From Kitasatospora gansuensis (GTDB taxonomy: Bacteria; Actinomycetota; Actinomycetes; Streptomycetales; Streptomycetaceae): 64,000 nt of DNA. Shown piece by piece: positions 16,733-25,097 of the stretch. Below the pieces are notes generated by a model. It worked only from the letters and a program-made list of their open reading frames with translations, was not told the origin of the DNA and did no database searches. A program made the position numbers and the translations under genes. Numbering within the stretch: the first letter of the stretch is position 1; each line of letters starts with the position of its first letter. The stretch is from positions 6,882,001 to 6,946,000 of the forward strand of contig NZ_JACHJR010000001.1 in assembly GCF_014203705.1 (NCBI RefSeq), in the 5' to 3' direction.

Positions 16733-17791
16733 GTGATCGTCTGGGTCAACGGCACGTTCGGAGCGGGCAAGACGAGTGCCTGCCGGGAGTTGGTCGAGCT
16801 GCTGCCGGGCAGCGTGCTCTACGACCCCGAGTTGGTCGGCTACGGCCTGCGGCACATCCTGCCCGCGGACCGGATGGCCACCGTCTCCGACTTCCAGGAC
16901 CTGGCCTCCTGGCGGCGGCTGGTGCCCGAGGTGGCGGCCGCCCTGCTGGCCGAGGTGCCGGGGCCGCTGGTGGTGCCGATGACCCTGCTCCGGGAGGACT
17001 ACCGGGACGAGATCTTCGGCGGGCTGGCGGCCCGGGGGCTGGCGGTGCACCACTTCGTCCTGGACCCTGCGGAAACGATCCTGCAGGAGCGGATCGAGAA
17101 CCGGGACGACTGCCCCGGCGACCCGCCGGCCAGCGCCCGGGTCCGCGCCTGGTGCCGGGAGCACCTGCCCCAGTACCGGCTGGCCCGCCGCTGGCTCAGC
17201 AGAGACGCCCAACTGGTCGACACCGAGGGCCTGACCCCGCGTCAGACCGCCGAACACCTCGCCGCCCTGGTCAAGGACGGCGTCGCGGTCTGCCCGATCG
17301 TGCAGAGCGCCGACACCACCGGCGACACCGTGGCCGCCGCCGTCCTGCTCTTCGACGACCAGGACCGGGTGCTGCTGGTGGACCCCGTCTACAAGCCCGG
17401 CTGGGAGTTCCCCGGCGGCGTGGTCGAACGCGGCGAGGCACCCACCGACGCGGCCCTCCGGGAGACCACCGAGGAACTCGGCCTCCGGCTGGAGCCCACC
17501 GCCCTGCGCCTGCTCGCGGTGGACTGGGAGCCGCGCACCGGCCCGCGCCGGGGCGGTTTGCGTCTGATGTACGACGGCGGACACCTGGACGCACACGCCC
17601 GGAGCGCGCTCCGGCTCCCGGCCGAGGAACTGCGCGGCTGGCGCTTCGTCACCCTGGACGAGGCCGCCACCCTGCTCCCGCCGACCCGCCTGCGCCGGCT
17701 GGCCGCCGCCCTGGACGCCCGGGTCAGCGGTGAGCTGCGCTACCTGGAGGCGGGGCTCCGGGCAGCGGTTGGCGCTCCCACGCCGAGGTAG
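16733..17791 (+). CDS. P-loop kinase-like ATPase fused to a NUDIX hydrolase
   Basis: 352 aa from GTG 16733; the frame is open from 16610 but the P-loop fold starts right after this GTG (VIVWVNGTFGAGKTS). Domain 1 (about 1-175) is a nucleoside/antibiotic kinase-like AAA fold with Walker A GTFGAGKT and a lid-like region with RIENR. Domain 2 (about 190-345) is NUDIX with a complete box, GVVERGEAPTDAALRETTEELGL, which fits Gx5Ex7REUxEExGU. Two nucleotide-handling domains in one chain suggest sequential phosphorylation and pyrophosphohydrolysis of one small molecule, or house-cleaning. Intact; substrate unknown. Confidence 0.85.
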   Translation: MIVWVNGTFGAGKTSACRELVELLPGSVLYDPELVGYGLRHILPADRMATVSDFQDLASWRRLVPEVAAALLAEVPGPLVVPMTLLREDYRDEIFGGLAARGLAVHHFVLDPAETILQERIENRDDCPGDPPASARVRAWCREHLPQYRLARRWLSRDAQLVDTEGLTPRQTAEHLAALVKDGVAVCPIVQSADTTGDTVAAAVLLFDDQDRVLLVDPVYKPGWEFPGGVVERGEAPTDAALRETTEELGLRLEPTALRLLAVDWEPRTGPRRGGLRLMYDGGHLDAHARSALRLPAEELRGWRFVTLDEAATLLPPTRLRRLAAALDARVSGELRYLEAGLRAAVGAPTPR

Positions 17792-17975
17792 CTGCGCGGC
17801 GAGAACCCTCGGCGGCATCTGGCCCCGCTACGGATGGGAACCGGCCGAACTGGTCGGCCGCCCGGTCTGGTGGTATCCCCGGACACACTGGACCGACCCC
17901 GCCCCGGAACACCGGCTCGGTGAACGCCACGACGGGCTCCGGCGCGTGCTCGGCGAGGAGCTGGACCTGCTCTGA
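17730..17975 (+). CDS. Small ORF or gene remnant, unknown
   Basis: 81 codons from GTG 17730, overlapping the end of the NUDIX gene in another frame by 62 nt. After the overlap the codons show clear G/C third-position bias and a protein-like sequence (WPRYGWEPAELVGRPVWWYP, then RLGERHDGLRRVLGEELDLL), so the region around 17800-17975 was probably coding. No good start codon or ribosome site lies after the overlap. It may be the 3' remnant of a larger gene. I do not recognise a family. Confidence 0.35.
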   Translation: MSCATWRRGSGQRLALPRRGSCAARTLGGIWPRYGWEPAELVGRPVWWYPRTHWTDPAPEHRLGERHDGLRRVLGEELDLL

Positions 17976-17987
17976 CAGGATGGCCGG

Positions 17988-18674
17988 GTGCCCTTCACGC
18001 TCAGCCACCCGGCCGCCGTGCTCCCGCTGTTGGACGGCACCCGGGCGCGCGGCCCGCTGATCGCGGCCGGGCTGGTGGCCGGGTCGATGGCACCGGACGT
18101 ACCGTTCTTCGCCGACTCGCTGCTGCGCGGCTGCTACGGCTTCGGCGCCGTCACCCACCGCTGGTGGGCCGTCCCGACGGTGGACGTGCTGATCGCGGGC
18201 GGGCTGACCTGGTGGTGGTACGGGCTGGTCCGCCCAGGGCAGTACGACCGCGGGGGATACGGCTGGTTCGCCGTCTCCGCCGCGATCGGCGCTGCCACCC
18301 ACGTCGGCTGGGACTCCTTCACCCACGAAGGCCGGGCCGGGGTCCGCGCCTTCCCCTTCCTGAACACCGAGTTGGCGGGGCTCCCGCTCTACACCGCGCT
18401 CCAGTACGGCAGTTCGGCGCTCGGCCTGGCCCTGCTCGCCCGCCACCGACCGGCCGCGCCCGCGCTGCCCCGGACCGCCGTCGCGGGTCTGGCGCTGGCC
18501 ACGGCCGCGGGGGTGCTGCACCGGCTGGCCCGCCGGGAGCGCGGCCTGATCGCCGAGCTCTGCTTCGGCGCGGGCGCGGGCCTGGCCGCCGGGCTCACCG
18601 TGCACGCGCTCGGCGTGCGGGCGGCCCGGCGGGCCAGGGGTCAGGAGGGCGAACCGGCCTTCAGCGCCGCGTAG
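17988..18674 (+). CDS. DUF4184 family membrane protein
   Basis: 228 aa from GTG 17988 with CAGGAT 6 nt upstream (leaderless pattern). The opening MPFTLSHPAAVLPL is the DUF4184 hallmark. Conserved polar residues within membrane segments (SHPA, APDVPFF, THRWWAVPT, THVGWDSFTH) form a His/Asp pattern like that of membrane metal-dependent hydrolases related to YdjM, though activity is unproven. About six membrane segments. Its last 34 nt overlap the convergent dipeptidase gene. Confidence 0.85.
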   Translation: MPFTLSHPAAVLPLLDGTRARGPLIAAGLVAGSMAPDVPFFADSLLRGCYGFGAVTHRWWAVPTVDVLIAGGLTWWWYGLVRPGQYDRGGYGWFAVSAAIGAATHVGWDSFTHEGRAGVRAFPFLNTELAGLPLYTALQYGSSALGLALLARHRPAAPALPRTAVAGLALATAAGVLHRLARRERGLIAELCFGAGAGLAAGLTVHALGVRAARRARGQEGEPAFSAA

Positions 18675-20014
18675 TTGCGGAGGAAGAGGGCCTCGGTCAG
18701 GGCCATCCGCTCGAGCTCCGAGGGGTCGACGCTCTCGTTGACGGCGTGGATCTGGGTGGTGGGGTCCTCGACGCCGATCAGGATGATCTCGGCGGTGGGG
18801 TAGAGGGTGTGCAGGGTGTTGCAGAGCGGGATCGAGCCGCCCTCGCCGGAGGCGACCATCGGGGTGCCGAAGGCGTCCTGCATGGCGGCGCCCATCGCCT
18901 CGTAGGCCGGGCCTGTGGTGTCGGCGCTGAACGGGCTGCCGCCGCCGAGGCGTTCGACCTCGGCGTGGGCGCCGAGCGGGACGGCGGCCAGCAGGTGGGC
19001 CTCCAGGGCCTCCTGGGCGGTCCCCAGCTCCATGCCCGGCGGGATGCGCAGGCTGACCCGGGCCCGGGCGGTGGAGTGGACGGAGGAGGTGGCGCCGATC
19101 ACGGGCGGGGCGTCGATGCCGAGGACGGTGACGGCCGGGCGGGCCCAGAGCCGGTCGGCGACCGTACCGGTGCCGGTCAGGGCGGTGCCCTCGAGCACCT
19201 TGGCGTCGGCCCTGAACTGCTCCTCCGGGTACGCGACTCCGGGCCAGACCTGGTCGGACCGCAGGCCGTCCACGGCGACGTCGCCGTGCTCGTCGTGCAG
19301 CGAGGCGAGCACCTTGATCAGCGACTGCAGGGCGTCGGGGGCGGCGCCGCCGAAGGCCCCGGAGTGCAGGTTGCCCGCCAGGGTGGTGACGGTGACCGCG
19401 GCCTCGGTGATGCCGCGCAGGGTGGCGGTGACGGTCGGCAGGCCGGGGGCGAAGTTGCCGGTGTCGCCGATCACCACGACGTCGGCGGTGAGCAGTTCGG
19501 GGTGGGCGTGGGCGTACTGCTCCAGGCCGCCGGTGCCCTGCTCCTCCGAACCCTCCACGATCACCTTGAGCCCGACCGGGAAGCCGCCGTCCACCTGGCG
19601 CAGCGCTCGGAGGGCCGTCAGGTGCATCAGGATGTTGCCCTTGCAGTCGGCCGCGCCGCGCCCGTACCAGCGGCCGTCCCGCTCGGTCAGCTCGAAGGCG
19701 GGGGAGTGCCAGCCGGCTTCGTCCAGCGGCGGCTGCACGTCGTAGTGCGAGTACAGCAGCACCGTCGGCGCGCCCGCCGGGCCCGGCAGTTCGGCGTAGA
19801 CCGACTGCGTGCCGTCCGGGGTGTCCAGCAGCCGAATCCCCGTCAGGCCCTCGGCGGCGAAGGCGTCGGCGACCCAGCGGGCCGCCTTCTCGCACTCCTC
19901 GACCGGGAACTGCCGGGGGTCGGCGACGGACTGGAAGGAGACCAGTTCGGCGAGCTCGGCCTTGGCCCGCGGCATCAGGGATCGGACGGCCGCGGCCAGG
20001 GACTGCTGAGTCAT
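18641..20014 (-). CDS. M20-family dipeptidase/peptidase
   Basis: 457 aa from ATG 20014. Cytosolic di-zinc exopeptidase of the ArgE/DapE/carnosine-dipeptidase group. Metal ligands and catalytic residues are visible: YSHYDVQPP (His and catalytic Asp), RGAADCKGN (bridging Asp), EGSEEQGTGG (catalytic Glu and ligand), IGDTGNF (Asp), and the final IHAVNESV (His). A lid domain is inserted at about residues 200-340. Complete. It is divergent from the geranylgeranyl-reductase family gene (118-nt shared upstream region). Confidence 0.92.
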   Translation of the reverse strand: MTQQSLAAAVRSLMPRAKAELAELVSFQSVADPRQFPVEECEKAARWVADAFAAEGLTGIRLLDTPDGTQSVYAELPGPAGAPTVLLYSHYDVQPPLDEAGWHSPAFELTERDGRWYGRGAADCKGNILMHLTALRALRQVDGGFPVGLKVIVEGSEEQGTGGLEQYAHAHPELLTADVVVIGDTGNFAPGLPTVTATLRGITEAAVTVTTLAGNLHSGAFGGAAPDALQSLIKVLASLHDEHGDVAVDGLRSDQVWPGVAYPEEQFRADAKVLEGTALTGTGTVADRLWARPAVTVLGIDAPPVIGATSSVHSTARARVSLRIPPGMELGTAQEALEAHLLAAVPLGAHAEVERLGGGSPFSADTTGPAYEAMGAAMQDAFGTPMVASGEGGSIPLCNTLHTLYPTAEIILIGVEDPTTQIHAVNESVDPSELERMALTEALFLRNYAALKAGSPS

Positions 20015-20118
20015 CGGTTCGCTCCGGTGGTGTGCGGATGAAATGGTGCTGTTCGGGATGGATCGATCATAGGCCCGCCTCTTTGCCCCGGGCTGGCTCC
20101 GCACCTGCTCATCGGCAC

Positions 20119-20133
20119 TAGGATTGCTGTCCG
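20119..20133 (+). promoter_or_regulatory. Probable leaderless -10 element before the FAD reductase
   Basis: TAGGAT (20119-20124) lies 8 nt before GTG 20133 without a ribosome site. This fits a leaderless Streptomyces promoter and helps choose GTG 20133 over TTG 20124. Confidence 0.5.
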
Positions 20134-21401
20134 TGACTGACTCCGGTAGCTCCCTCGGCCAGGACCGTATCGACCCGCCCGCCGCGCCCGGGCCGGACGC
20201 TGACGAAGTGTCGGACGGGCCAGACCCGTTGGCGGGTGTCTGGGACGTCGTGGTGGTCGGCGCCGGTCCGGCCGGGGCCTCCGCCGCGTACGGCGCGGCC
20301 CGGCAGGGGCGTCGGGTGCTGCTGCTCGACAAGGCCGAGCACCCCCGCTACAAGACCTGCGGCGGCGGCATCATCGGCCCGTCCCGGGACAGCCTGCCGG
20401 AGGACTTCAAGCTCCCGCTACAGGACCGGGTGTACGCCGTCACCTTCGCGCTCGGCGGCCGCTTCACCCGCACCCGGCGCTCCAAGCGGATGCTGTTCGG
20501 GTTGGTGAACCGGGACGAGTTCGACCTGCGCCTGGTGCAGTCGGCCGAGCAGGTCGGCGCGGTGCTGGTCACCGGCGTCACGGTGGCCGGGGTCGAGCAG
20601 CCGGCCGGCGCCGGCCGCACCGTCACCGTGACCACCTCGGACGGCCGCCGGATCGAGGCCCGCGCGGTGGTCGGCGCGGACGGCAGCGCCAGCCGGATCG
20701 GACGGCACGTCGGGGTGACCTTCGATCAGATCGACCTCGGGCTGGAGGCCGAGATCCCGGTCCCCGAGTCGGTGCTGCGCTACTGGCAGGGCCGGATCCA
20801 CCTGGACTGGGGCCCGCTGCCCGGCTCCTACGGCTGGGTCTTCCCGAAGACCGAGTCCGGTTCGCTCACCGTCGGGGTGATCTCCGCGCGCGGAGACGGC
20901 GAGGCCACCAAGGGCTACCTCGCGGACTACATCCGGCAGTTGGGCCTGTCCGGCTTCACCCCGAGCATCGAGTCGGGCCACCTGACCCGGTGCCGGGCCG
21001 AGGACTCCCCGCTCTCCCGGGGCCGGGTGCTGGTCGCGGGCGACGCGGCCGGGCTGCTGGAGCCGTGGACCAGGGAGGGCATCTCGTACGCGCTGCGCTC
21101 CGGCCGGCTGGCGGGCGAGTGGGCGGTGAAGATCGCCGAGGCGGACGGTTCGGCGGACGTCCGGCGGCAGGCGCTGAACTACGCTTTCGCGATCAAGGCG
21201 GGCCTGGGCGTCGAGATGCGCGCGGGCAAGGTCATGCTGGGCGCCTTCGAGCGCCGGCCGCACCTGTTCCACGCCGCCGTCTGCCTGGTCGGACCGGCCT
21301 GGCGGGCGTTCGCCCGCACCACCCAGGGGCACACCACCTTCGCCCAGATCATGCGCGACTACCGTGCGGCCCGCCGGCTGGCCTCGATCGCGTCCCGCTG
21401 A
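20133..21401 (+). CDS. Geranylgeranyl reductase family FAD-dependent oxidoreductase
   Basis: 422 aa. Rossmann FAD-binding motif VVVVGAGPAGASAA after about 35 acidic/Pro-rich residues, the family motif PRYKTCGGGI next to the isoalloxazine, the mid-protein VVGADGSASRIGRH, and the second FAD motif VLVAGDAAGLLEPWTREGISYA. The GG-reductase family hydrogenates isoprenoid double bonds (menaquinone or lipid side chains) or acts as a generic flavin reductase. No isoprenoid genes flank it, so the substrate is open. Intact; followed by a strong hairpin. Confidence 0.9.
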   Translation: MTDSGSSLGQDRIDPPAAPGPDADEVSDGPDPLAGVWDVVVVGAGPAGASAAYGAARQGRRVLLLDKAEHPRYKTCGGGIIGPSRDSLPEDFKLPLQDRVYAVTFALGGRFTRTRRSKRMLFGLVNRDEFDLRLVQSAEQVGAVLVTGVTVAGVEQPAGAGRTVTVTTSDGRRIEARAVVGADGSASRIGRHVGVTFDQIDLGLEAEIPVPESVLRYWQGRIHLDWGPLPGSYGWVFPKTESGSLTVGVISARGDGEATKGYLADYIRQLGLSGFTPSIESGHLTRCRAEDSPLSRGRVLVAGDAAGLLEPWTREGISYALRSGRLAGEWAVKIAEADGSADVRRQALNYAFAIKAGLGVEMRAGKVMLGAFERRPHLFHAAVCLVGPAWRAFARTTQGHTTFAQIMRDYRAARRLASIASR

Positions 21402-21404
21402 CGA

Positions 21405-21438
21405 CGGTGGCCTCCTCCCGTCCGGGAGGAGGCCACCG
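21405..21438. terminator. Strong bidirectional hairpin terminator
   Basis: CGGTGGCCTCCTCCCG / CGGGAGGAGGCCACCG, 16 complementary bases on each side of TC, 3 nt after the reductase stop and 18 nt from the convergent 75-aa ORF. It would serve both convergent genes. Confidence 0.9.
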
Positions 21439-21456
21439 TGCTCATGCTGGTGCGGC

Positions 21457-21684
21457 TCAGTAGCCGACCGCCTCGTACCGGCCGGTCTCGCGGTCGCGGA
21501 ACACCCGGCCCGCCTTGCGCAGCTGTTCGAGGTCGCGGCGGACCGTGCGCGGGTCCGGGTGCTCGTAGTACGTCTCGCGCGCGCGGGTCCAGTCCCAGGT
21601 GCCGCCGCCCTTGCGCATGGCCTGGAACAGCTGCTCCCTGCGTTCGTTCGCGGACTTCGGTGCTTCGTTGTGCTCGTCGGTCAT
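21457..21684 (-). CDS. Small winged-helix-like protein, unknown
   Basis: 75 aa, ATG 21684. Charged N-terminus, then NERREQLFQAM, WDWTRARETYYEHPDPRTVRRDLEQLRKAGRV, and a short terminal strand. The pattern of helix, helix-turn and TVRRDLEQLRKAG resembles a DeoR-type winged-helix DNA-binding domain standing alone. No effector domain. It could be a small regulator or a phage/mobile-derived DNA-binding protein. Convergent to the reductase across the shared terminator. Function unknown. Confidence 0.6.
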   Translation of the reverse strand: MTDEHNEAPKSANERREQLFQAMRKGGGTWDWTRARETYYEHPDPRTVRRDLEQLRKAGRVFRDRETGRYEAVGY

Positions 21685-21729
21685 GAGGTCATTCTCTCGT
21701 GCCGGAGGGGATGCGTGCGCCCGCCGGGG

Positions 21730-22164
21730 TCAGGGCAGCCGGAGATCGACGTACGGCACCGTGTCCCCGGGCAGCAGATACCGCTCCTTCTCGACGAACC
21801 CCTGCGCCTCGGCGAACCGCAACCCGTCCCCGTTGGACTCCAGCACCACCGTCTCGATCACCCCCGCACCGAGCGACCGCGCGTACGCCAGGGTGTGCGC
21901 GAACAGCCGCGCGCCGATCCCCTGCCGCCGGTACGCCGGCAGCACCCGGGCGATCACGGTGGCGGTCCCGTCTGCGGGCGGCCGCACGGTCGAGCAGCCG
22001 ACCAGGCTGTCCCCGAGGTACGCGACCTCGAGCCGGTTGCGCCCGGCCCGCTCGCGGATCTCGTCGAGCGACAGCGGGTCGGTCGGAATGATCAGATTGT
22101 GCACGTACTGCCAGTCCCGGAGACCGACATCACCACGCACCGGCTCGAAGCGAAGGTCGTCCAT
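21730..22164 (-). CDS. GNAT family N-acetyltransferase
   Basis: 144 aa from ATG 22164; earlier in-frame codons are a shadow. Acetyl-CoA binding motif A is seen as VLPAYRRQGIGARLFAH (pyrophosphate-binding R/Q-x-x-G-x-A), followed by VVLESNGDGLRFAEAQGFVEKERY (motif B). Single GNAT domain over nearly the full length. Substrate not predictable. 45 nt upstream of the 75-aa gene on the same strand, so they may be co-transcribed. Confidence 0.86.
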   Translation of the reverse strand: MDDLRFEPVRGDVGLRDWQYVHNLIIPTDPLSLDEIRERAGRNRLEVAYLGDSLVGCSTVRPPADGTATVIARVLPAYRRQGIGARLFAHTLAYARSLGAGVIETVVLESNGDGLRFAEAQGFVEKERYLLPGDTVPYVDLRLP

Positions 22165-22227
22165 CGCAGCAGGAAACCCCGCCCACCCCGACCCGTCAAC
22201 CACCTTTCGCCCCCGGAGCCGCCACCC

Positions 22228-22710
22228 ATGAACGCCCCGCTCCCCGACGAGCACGCCCGCTACGCGGCCTACCTGGCGGCCTTCGCGGCCGTCCGACCCG
22301 AGGACGAGTTCGCCCTGGTGGCCACCGTGCTGCGCGACCCAGACCAGTCGATGGCGGAGTCCGCGGTGATCGAGCACATCGGGCACCGGGCGGCAGCCCT
22401 GCACGCCGGACCGGCCTTCGGCGCCTGGGCCGAGCAGATGGCCGCCGCGGTCGACCGGTACCCCTTCGCGCACCGGCGGATCCAGGAGTGGTCGCTCTGG
22501 TCGGCGGTGGCGCTCGACACCCCGTGGGACGCCGCCACCCTCGCCGAGGCGTCGAACTGGCTGCAGCTCCGGGTCGCCGAAACCGTCGCCTCCCGCGAGG
22601 CCCTGGCCGTGCTCGCCGAATCTGGACGGACCCGCCGGATCCGCAACATCGCCACCTCCCGCAGCCGGGCCCGCACCCTCACCGCCGTCGACAGCCACCG
22701 GGGCCGCTGA
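22228..22710 (+). CDS. Hypothetical helical protein
   Basis: 160 aa from ATG 22228 with GGAG 10 nt upstream. Almost entirely predicted alpha-helical (runs of Ala/Leu/Glu in repeated helix pairs such as EDEFALVATVLRDPDQSMAESAVIEHI), with a HEAT-like look but too short for a clear repeat count. The C-terminus is basic (RTRRIRNIATSRSRARTL). No family recognised. Divergent from the GNAT gene with 63 nt between. Confidence 0.65.
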   Translation: MNAPLPDEHARYAAYLAAFAAVRPEDEFALVATVLRDPDQSMAESAVIEHIGHRAAALHAGPAFGAWAEQMAAAVDRYPFAHRRIQEWSLWSAVALDTPWDAATLAEASNWLQLRVAETVASREALAVLAESGRTRRIRNIATSRSRARTLTAVDSHRGR

Positions 22711-22762
22711 CCGTCCGGCTGGCGGTCCGTCAGCGGGTGAGCTGCTGCGTACCGGCCCCGGG

Positions 22763-23752
22763 TCAGGTGCGGAGTTGGTCGCCGAGGGGGCTGCGGGCGT
22801 AGAGGACGAGGCGGCCGCTGCGGGTGCGGGTGACCAGGCGGGTGGCGTGCAGGACGGTGAGGTGTTGGCTGACGGCGCCGGGGGTGACGCCGAGGCGGGC
22901 GGCGAGTTCGGTGGTGGAGGTGGGTTCGTCGAGGAGGGCGAGCAGGCGGGCTTTGGGGGCGCCGAGGAGGAGTTCGAGGGCTTCGGGGGCGGGTGGGGGC
23001 TGGGGGGAGGGGGCCATGGTGGCCTGGCCGCGGGTGGGGTAGACGATCGAGGGCGGGTACTCGTCGCTGATCGAGGTGACGGCGCCGCGGACGAAGCAGC
23101 TGGGGGAGAAGACCAGGCCGCGCCGGGCCACCACCACCTCGGCGTCGCCGGAGGCCCAGTCCCGGTGGATGGTCAGCACGCCGTCGGCCCAGTCCAGCCG
23201 GCCGTCCAGGTCGGCGAACAGCGCGGCCGCGCCGCGTTCGGCGAGCATCCGGGAGCGGTGCAGGATGTCGGCCTGCAGGGCCGAGCGGGCCCGCGGCCAC
23301 CAGGCGGGGGCGAGGCAGCGGTCCCAGTACGCGGCGAGGGCGTCGGCGATCTCGGCGAGCAGCCCGGCCGGGTCGGCCGCCAGGCCGGCCGCGAGCGGTG
23401 GGGGCAGCCGCCGGTCGTGCGGCAGGTGGGAGCGGGCCAGCTCGGTCGCCAGCCGTTCCGGCGGCAGGGCCCGGACCAGCGCGAGTTCGCTGCGGAAGTC
23501 CGGGAACGGGGTGGCCGGACGGGGCGTCAGGAAGTCCGGGACGTACCGGTTGGAGGCCACCAGGGAGCGGAGCAGCGGGGCCTGCGGGAGCCGTTCGAAC
23601 TCCGGCCGGATCAGCTCGAACCAGGCGGTCTGGGCCGGGTGGTAGGTGCCGGGGTGGGTCCAGATCCGCAGGCTGAGCACGGCCTCCTGGAGCGGGGAGC
23701 AGGCGAAGGCGGCCGAGGCCAGGTCGTCCAGTTCGAGCTGGAAGCGGTGCAT
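22763..23752 (-). CDS. ArsR-like winged-helix transcriptional regulator with large N-terminal domain
   Basis: 329 aa from ATG 23752, with GGAGGA 6 nt upstream. The C-terminal DNA-binding domain (about 255-325) reads STTELAARLGVTPGAVSQHLTVLHATRLVTRTRSG, a clear ArsR HTH plus wing. The N-terminal 240 residues have no metal-Cys motif and correspond to the uncharacterised domain found before ArsR HTHs in Streptomyces (DUF5937 type). Divergent from an MFS pump (82 nt), which it probably controls. A paralogue lies at 55955-56923. Confidence 0.85.
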   Translation of the reverse strand: MHRFQLELDDLASAAFACSPLQEAVLSLRIWTHPGTYHPAQTAWFELIRPEFERLPQAPLLRSLVASNRYVPDFLTPRPATPFPDFRSELALVRALPPERLATELARSHLPHDRRLPPPLAAGLAADPAGLLAEIADALAAYWDRCLAPAWWPRARSALQADILHRSRMLAERGAAALFADLDGRLDWADGVLTIHRDWASGDAEVVVARRGLVFSPSCFVRGAVTSISDEYPPSIVYPTRGQATMAPSPQPPPAPEALELLLGAPKARLLALLDEPTSTTELAARLGVTPGAVSQHLTVLHATRLVTRTRSGRLVLYARSPLGDQLRT

Positions 23753-23834
23753 TCGTCCTCCCCGGGGCCTGAGCACTCGTCAGGCATAGCCTAAATGAGT
23801 ACCGGCCCCGGGCCGTCGGCGGTGGGATCAGCTC

Positions 23835-25097
23835 ATGACCGCCACCTCCGAGGCCACCGCGCCCGCCCCTGCCCGAAACCGGCTGCTGCACCCCGACCCG
23901 ACGGTGCGCCGCCTGGCCCTGATCACCCTGCTGAACTGCCTGGGCAACGGGCTGACCATGACCCTCGGAGTGCTGTTCTTCACCCGGGTGCTCGGCTTCG
24001 GCGCCGTCCAGGTCGGCACCGCGCTGACCGCCGCCGGTCTGTGCGGGGTGCTGGCGGGGGTGCCCGCCGGGCGGGCCGCCGACCGCTGGGGCAGCAAGCG
24101 GGTGCTGGTGGTGTTGGTGGCCGGGGAGGCGCTCGGTGTCGCCGCGTACACGCTGGTGCACTCCTTCGCGCTGTTCGTCCCGCTGGCCTGCCTGGTGGCC
24201 GCGCTCGACCGGGGCTCGGCCGCCGTCCGCAGCGCGCTGTACGCCGAGGTGCTGCCCGCCGACAAGCGGGTGGCCGGCCGGGCCTACCTGCGGGTGGTCA
24301 CCAACGTCGGGATCGGCGCGGGTACGGCCGTCGCCGCCCTCGCCCTGCACGTGGACACCCGGGGCGCGTACGTGACGGCGCTGCTGGCGGACGCGGTCAG
24401 CTACGTCCTGGTCGCGCTGATGTACGTCGCGCTCACGGTGCCGCCGAGGGTCAAGGCTCCGTCCGTGCCGGGCGAGCGGAAGGGCAACCCCGCACTGCGC
24501 AACCGGCCGTTCCTGGCGGTGACCGTGCTGAACGGGCTGCTCGGCCTGCAGTTCTCGATGCTGGAGGTGGGCGTGCCGCTCTGGGTGGTGGAGCACACCG
24601 ACGCGCCCCGGGTGCTGGTCGCCGTCTCACTGATCGTCAACACCGTGCTGGTGGTGCTGCTCCAGGTCCGCGCCACCCGGGGCACCGAGGAGCCGACCGC
24701 CGCCGCCCGGATCTTCCGCCGGGGCGGCCTGCTGATCGCCGCCTCCTGCCTGCTGATCGGCCTGGCCCACGGCCTGCCCGGCTGGCTGGCCGCCGTGCTG
24801 CTGATCGCCGGGGTGGCCTGCCAGACGTTCAGCGAGATCTTCTGCCAGGCGGCCGGCTGGGCGCTCAGCTACGACCTGGCGGGCGACGGCAACCACGGCT
24901 CGTACCAGGGGGTCTTCAACTCAGGGCTGGCCGCCGCCCTGATGCTCGGCCCGGTGCTGGTCACCACGGTGGTGATCACCAACGGCCTGTTCGGCTGGAT
25001 CCTGCTCGGCGCCCTGATGCTGGCCGCCGCCGTCGCGATGCCGCCCACCGTCCGCTGGGCCCAGCGCACCAGGCCGCCGGCCCCGGTCACCCCGTGA
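23835..25097 (+). CDS. MFS transporter, probably controlled by the divergent ArsR-like regulator
   Basis: 420 aa. Twelve membrane segments, with the MFS signature between segments 2 and 3 (GRAADRWGSKRVLV) and a central loop containing PPRVKAPSVPGERKGN. Proton-coupled efflux is the likely role. The pairing of an MFS pump and a divergent ArsR-like gene is a common drug-resistance arrangement. Its 3' end overlaps the convergent ATP-grasp gene by 11 nt. Substrate unknown. Confidence 0.88.
   Translation: MTATSEATAPAPARNRLLHPDPTVRRLALITLLNCLGNGLTMTLGVLFFTRVLGFGAVQVGTALTAAGLCGVLAGVPAGRAADRWGSKRVLVVLVAGEALGVAAYTLVHSFALFVPLACLVAALDRGSAAVRSALYAEVLPADKRVAGRAYLRVVTNVGIGAGTAVAALALHVDTRGAYVTALLADAVSYVLVALMYVALTVPPRVKAPSVPGERKGNPALRNRPFLAVTVLNGLLGLQFSMLEVGVPLWVVEHTDAPRVLVAVSLIVNTVLVVLLQVRATRGTEEPTAAARIFRRGGLLIAASCLLIGLAHGLPGWLAAVLLIAGVACQTFSEIFCQAAGWALSYDLAGDGNHGSYQGVFNSGLAAALMLGPVLVTTVVITNGLFGWILLGALMLAAAVAMPPTVRWAQRTRPPAPVTP

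Noticed and set aside
13916-17818. A 1300-codon open frame on the minus strand
   Set aside because: It lies opposite the MFS, acyl-CoA synthetase and kinase-NUDIX genes, and its sequence is low-complexity Gly/Arg/Gln/His typical of antisense frames in high-GC DNA.
23459-23720. Several 60-120 codon frames overlapping known genes
   Set aside because: They are alternative-frame shadows with Arg/Ser/Pro-rich composition and no ribosome site or family similarity.
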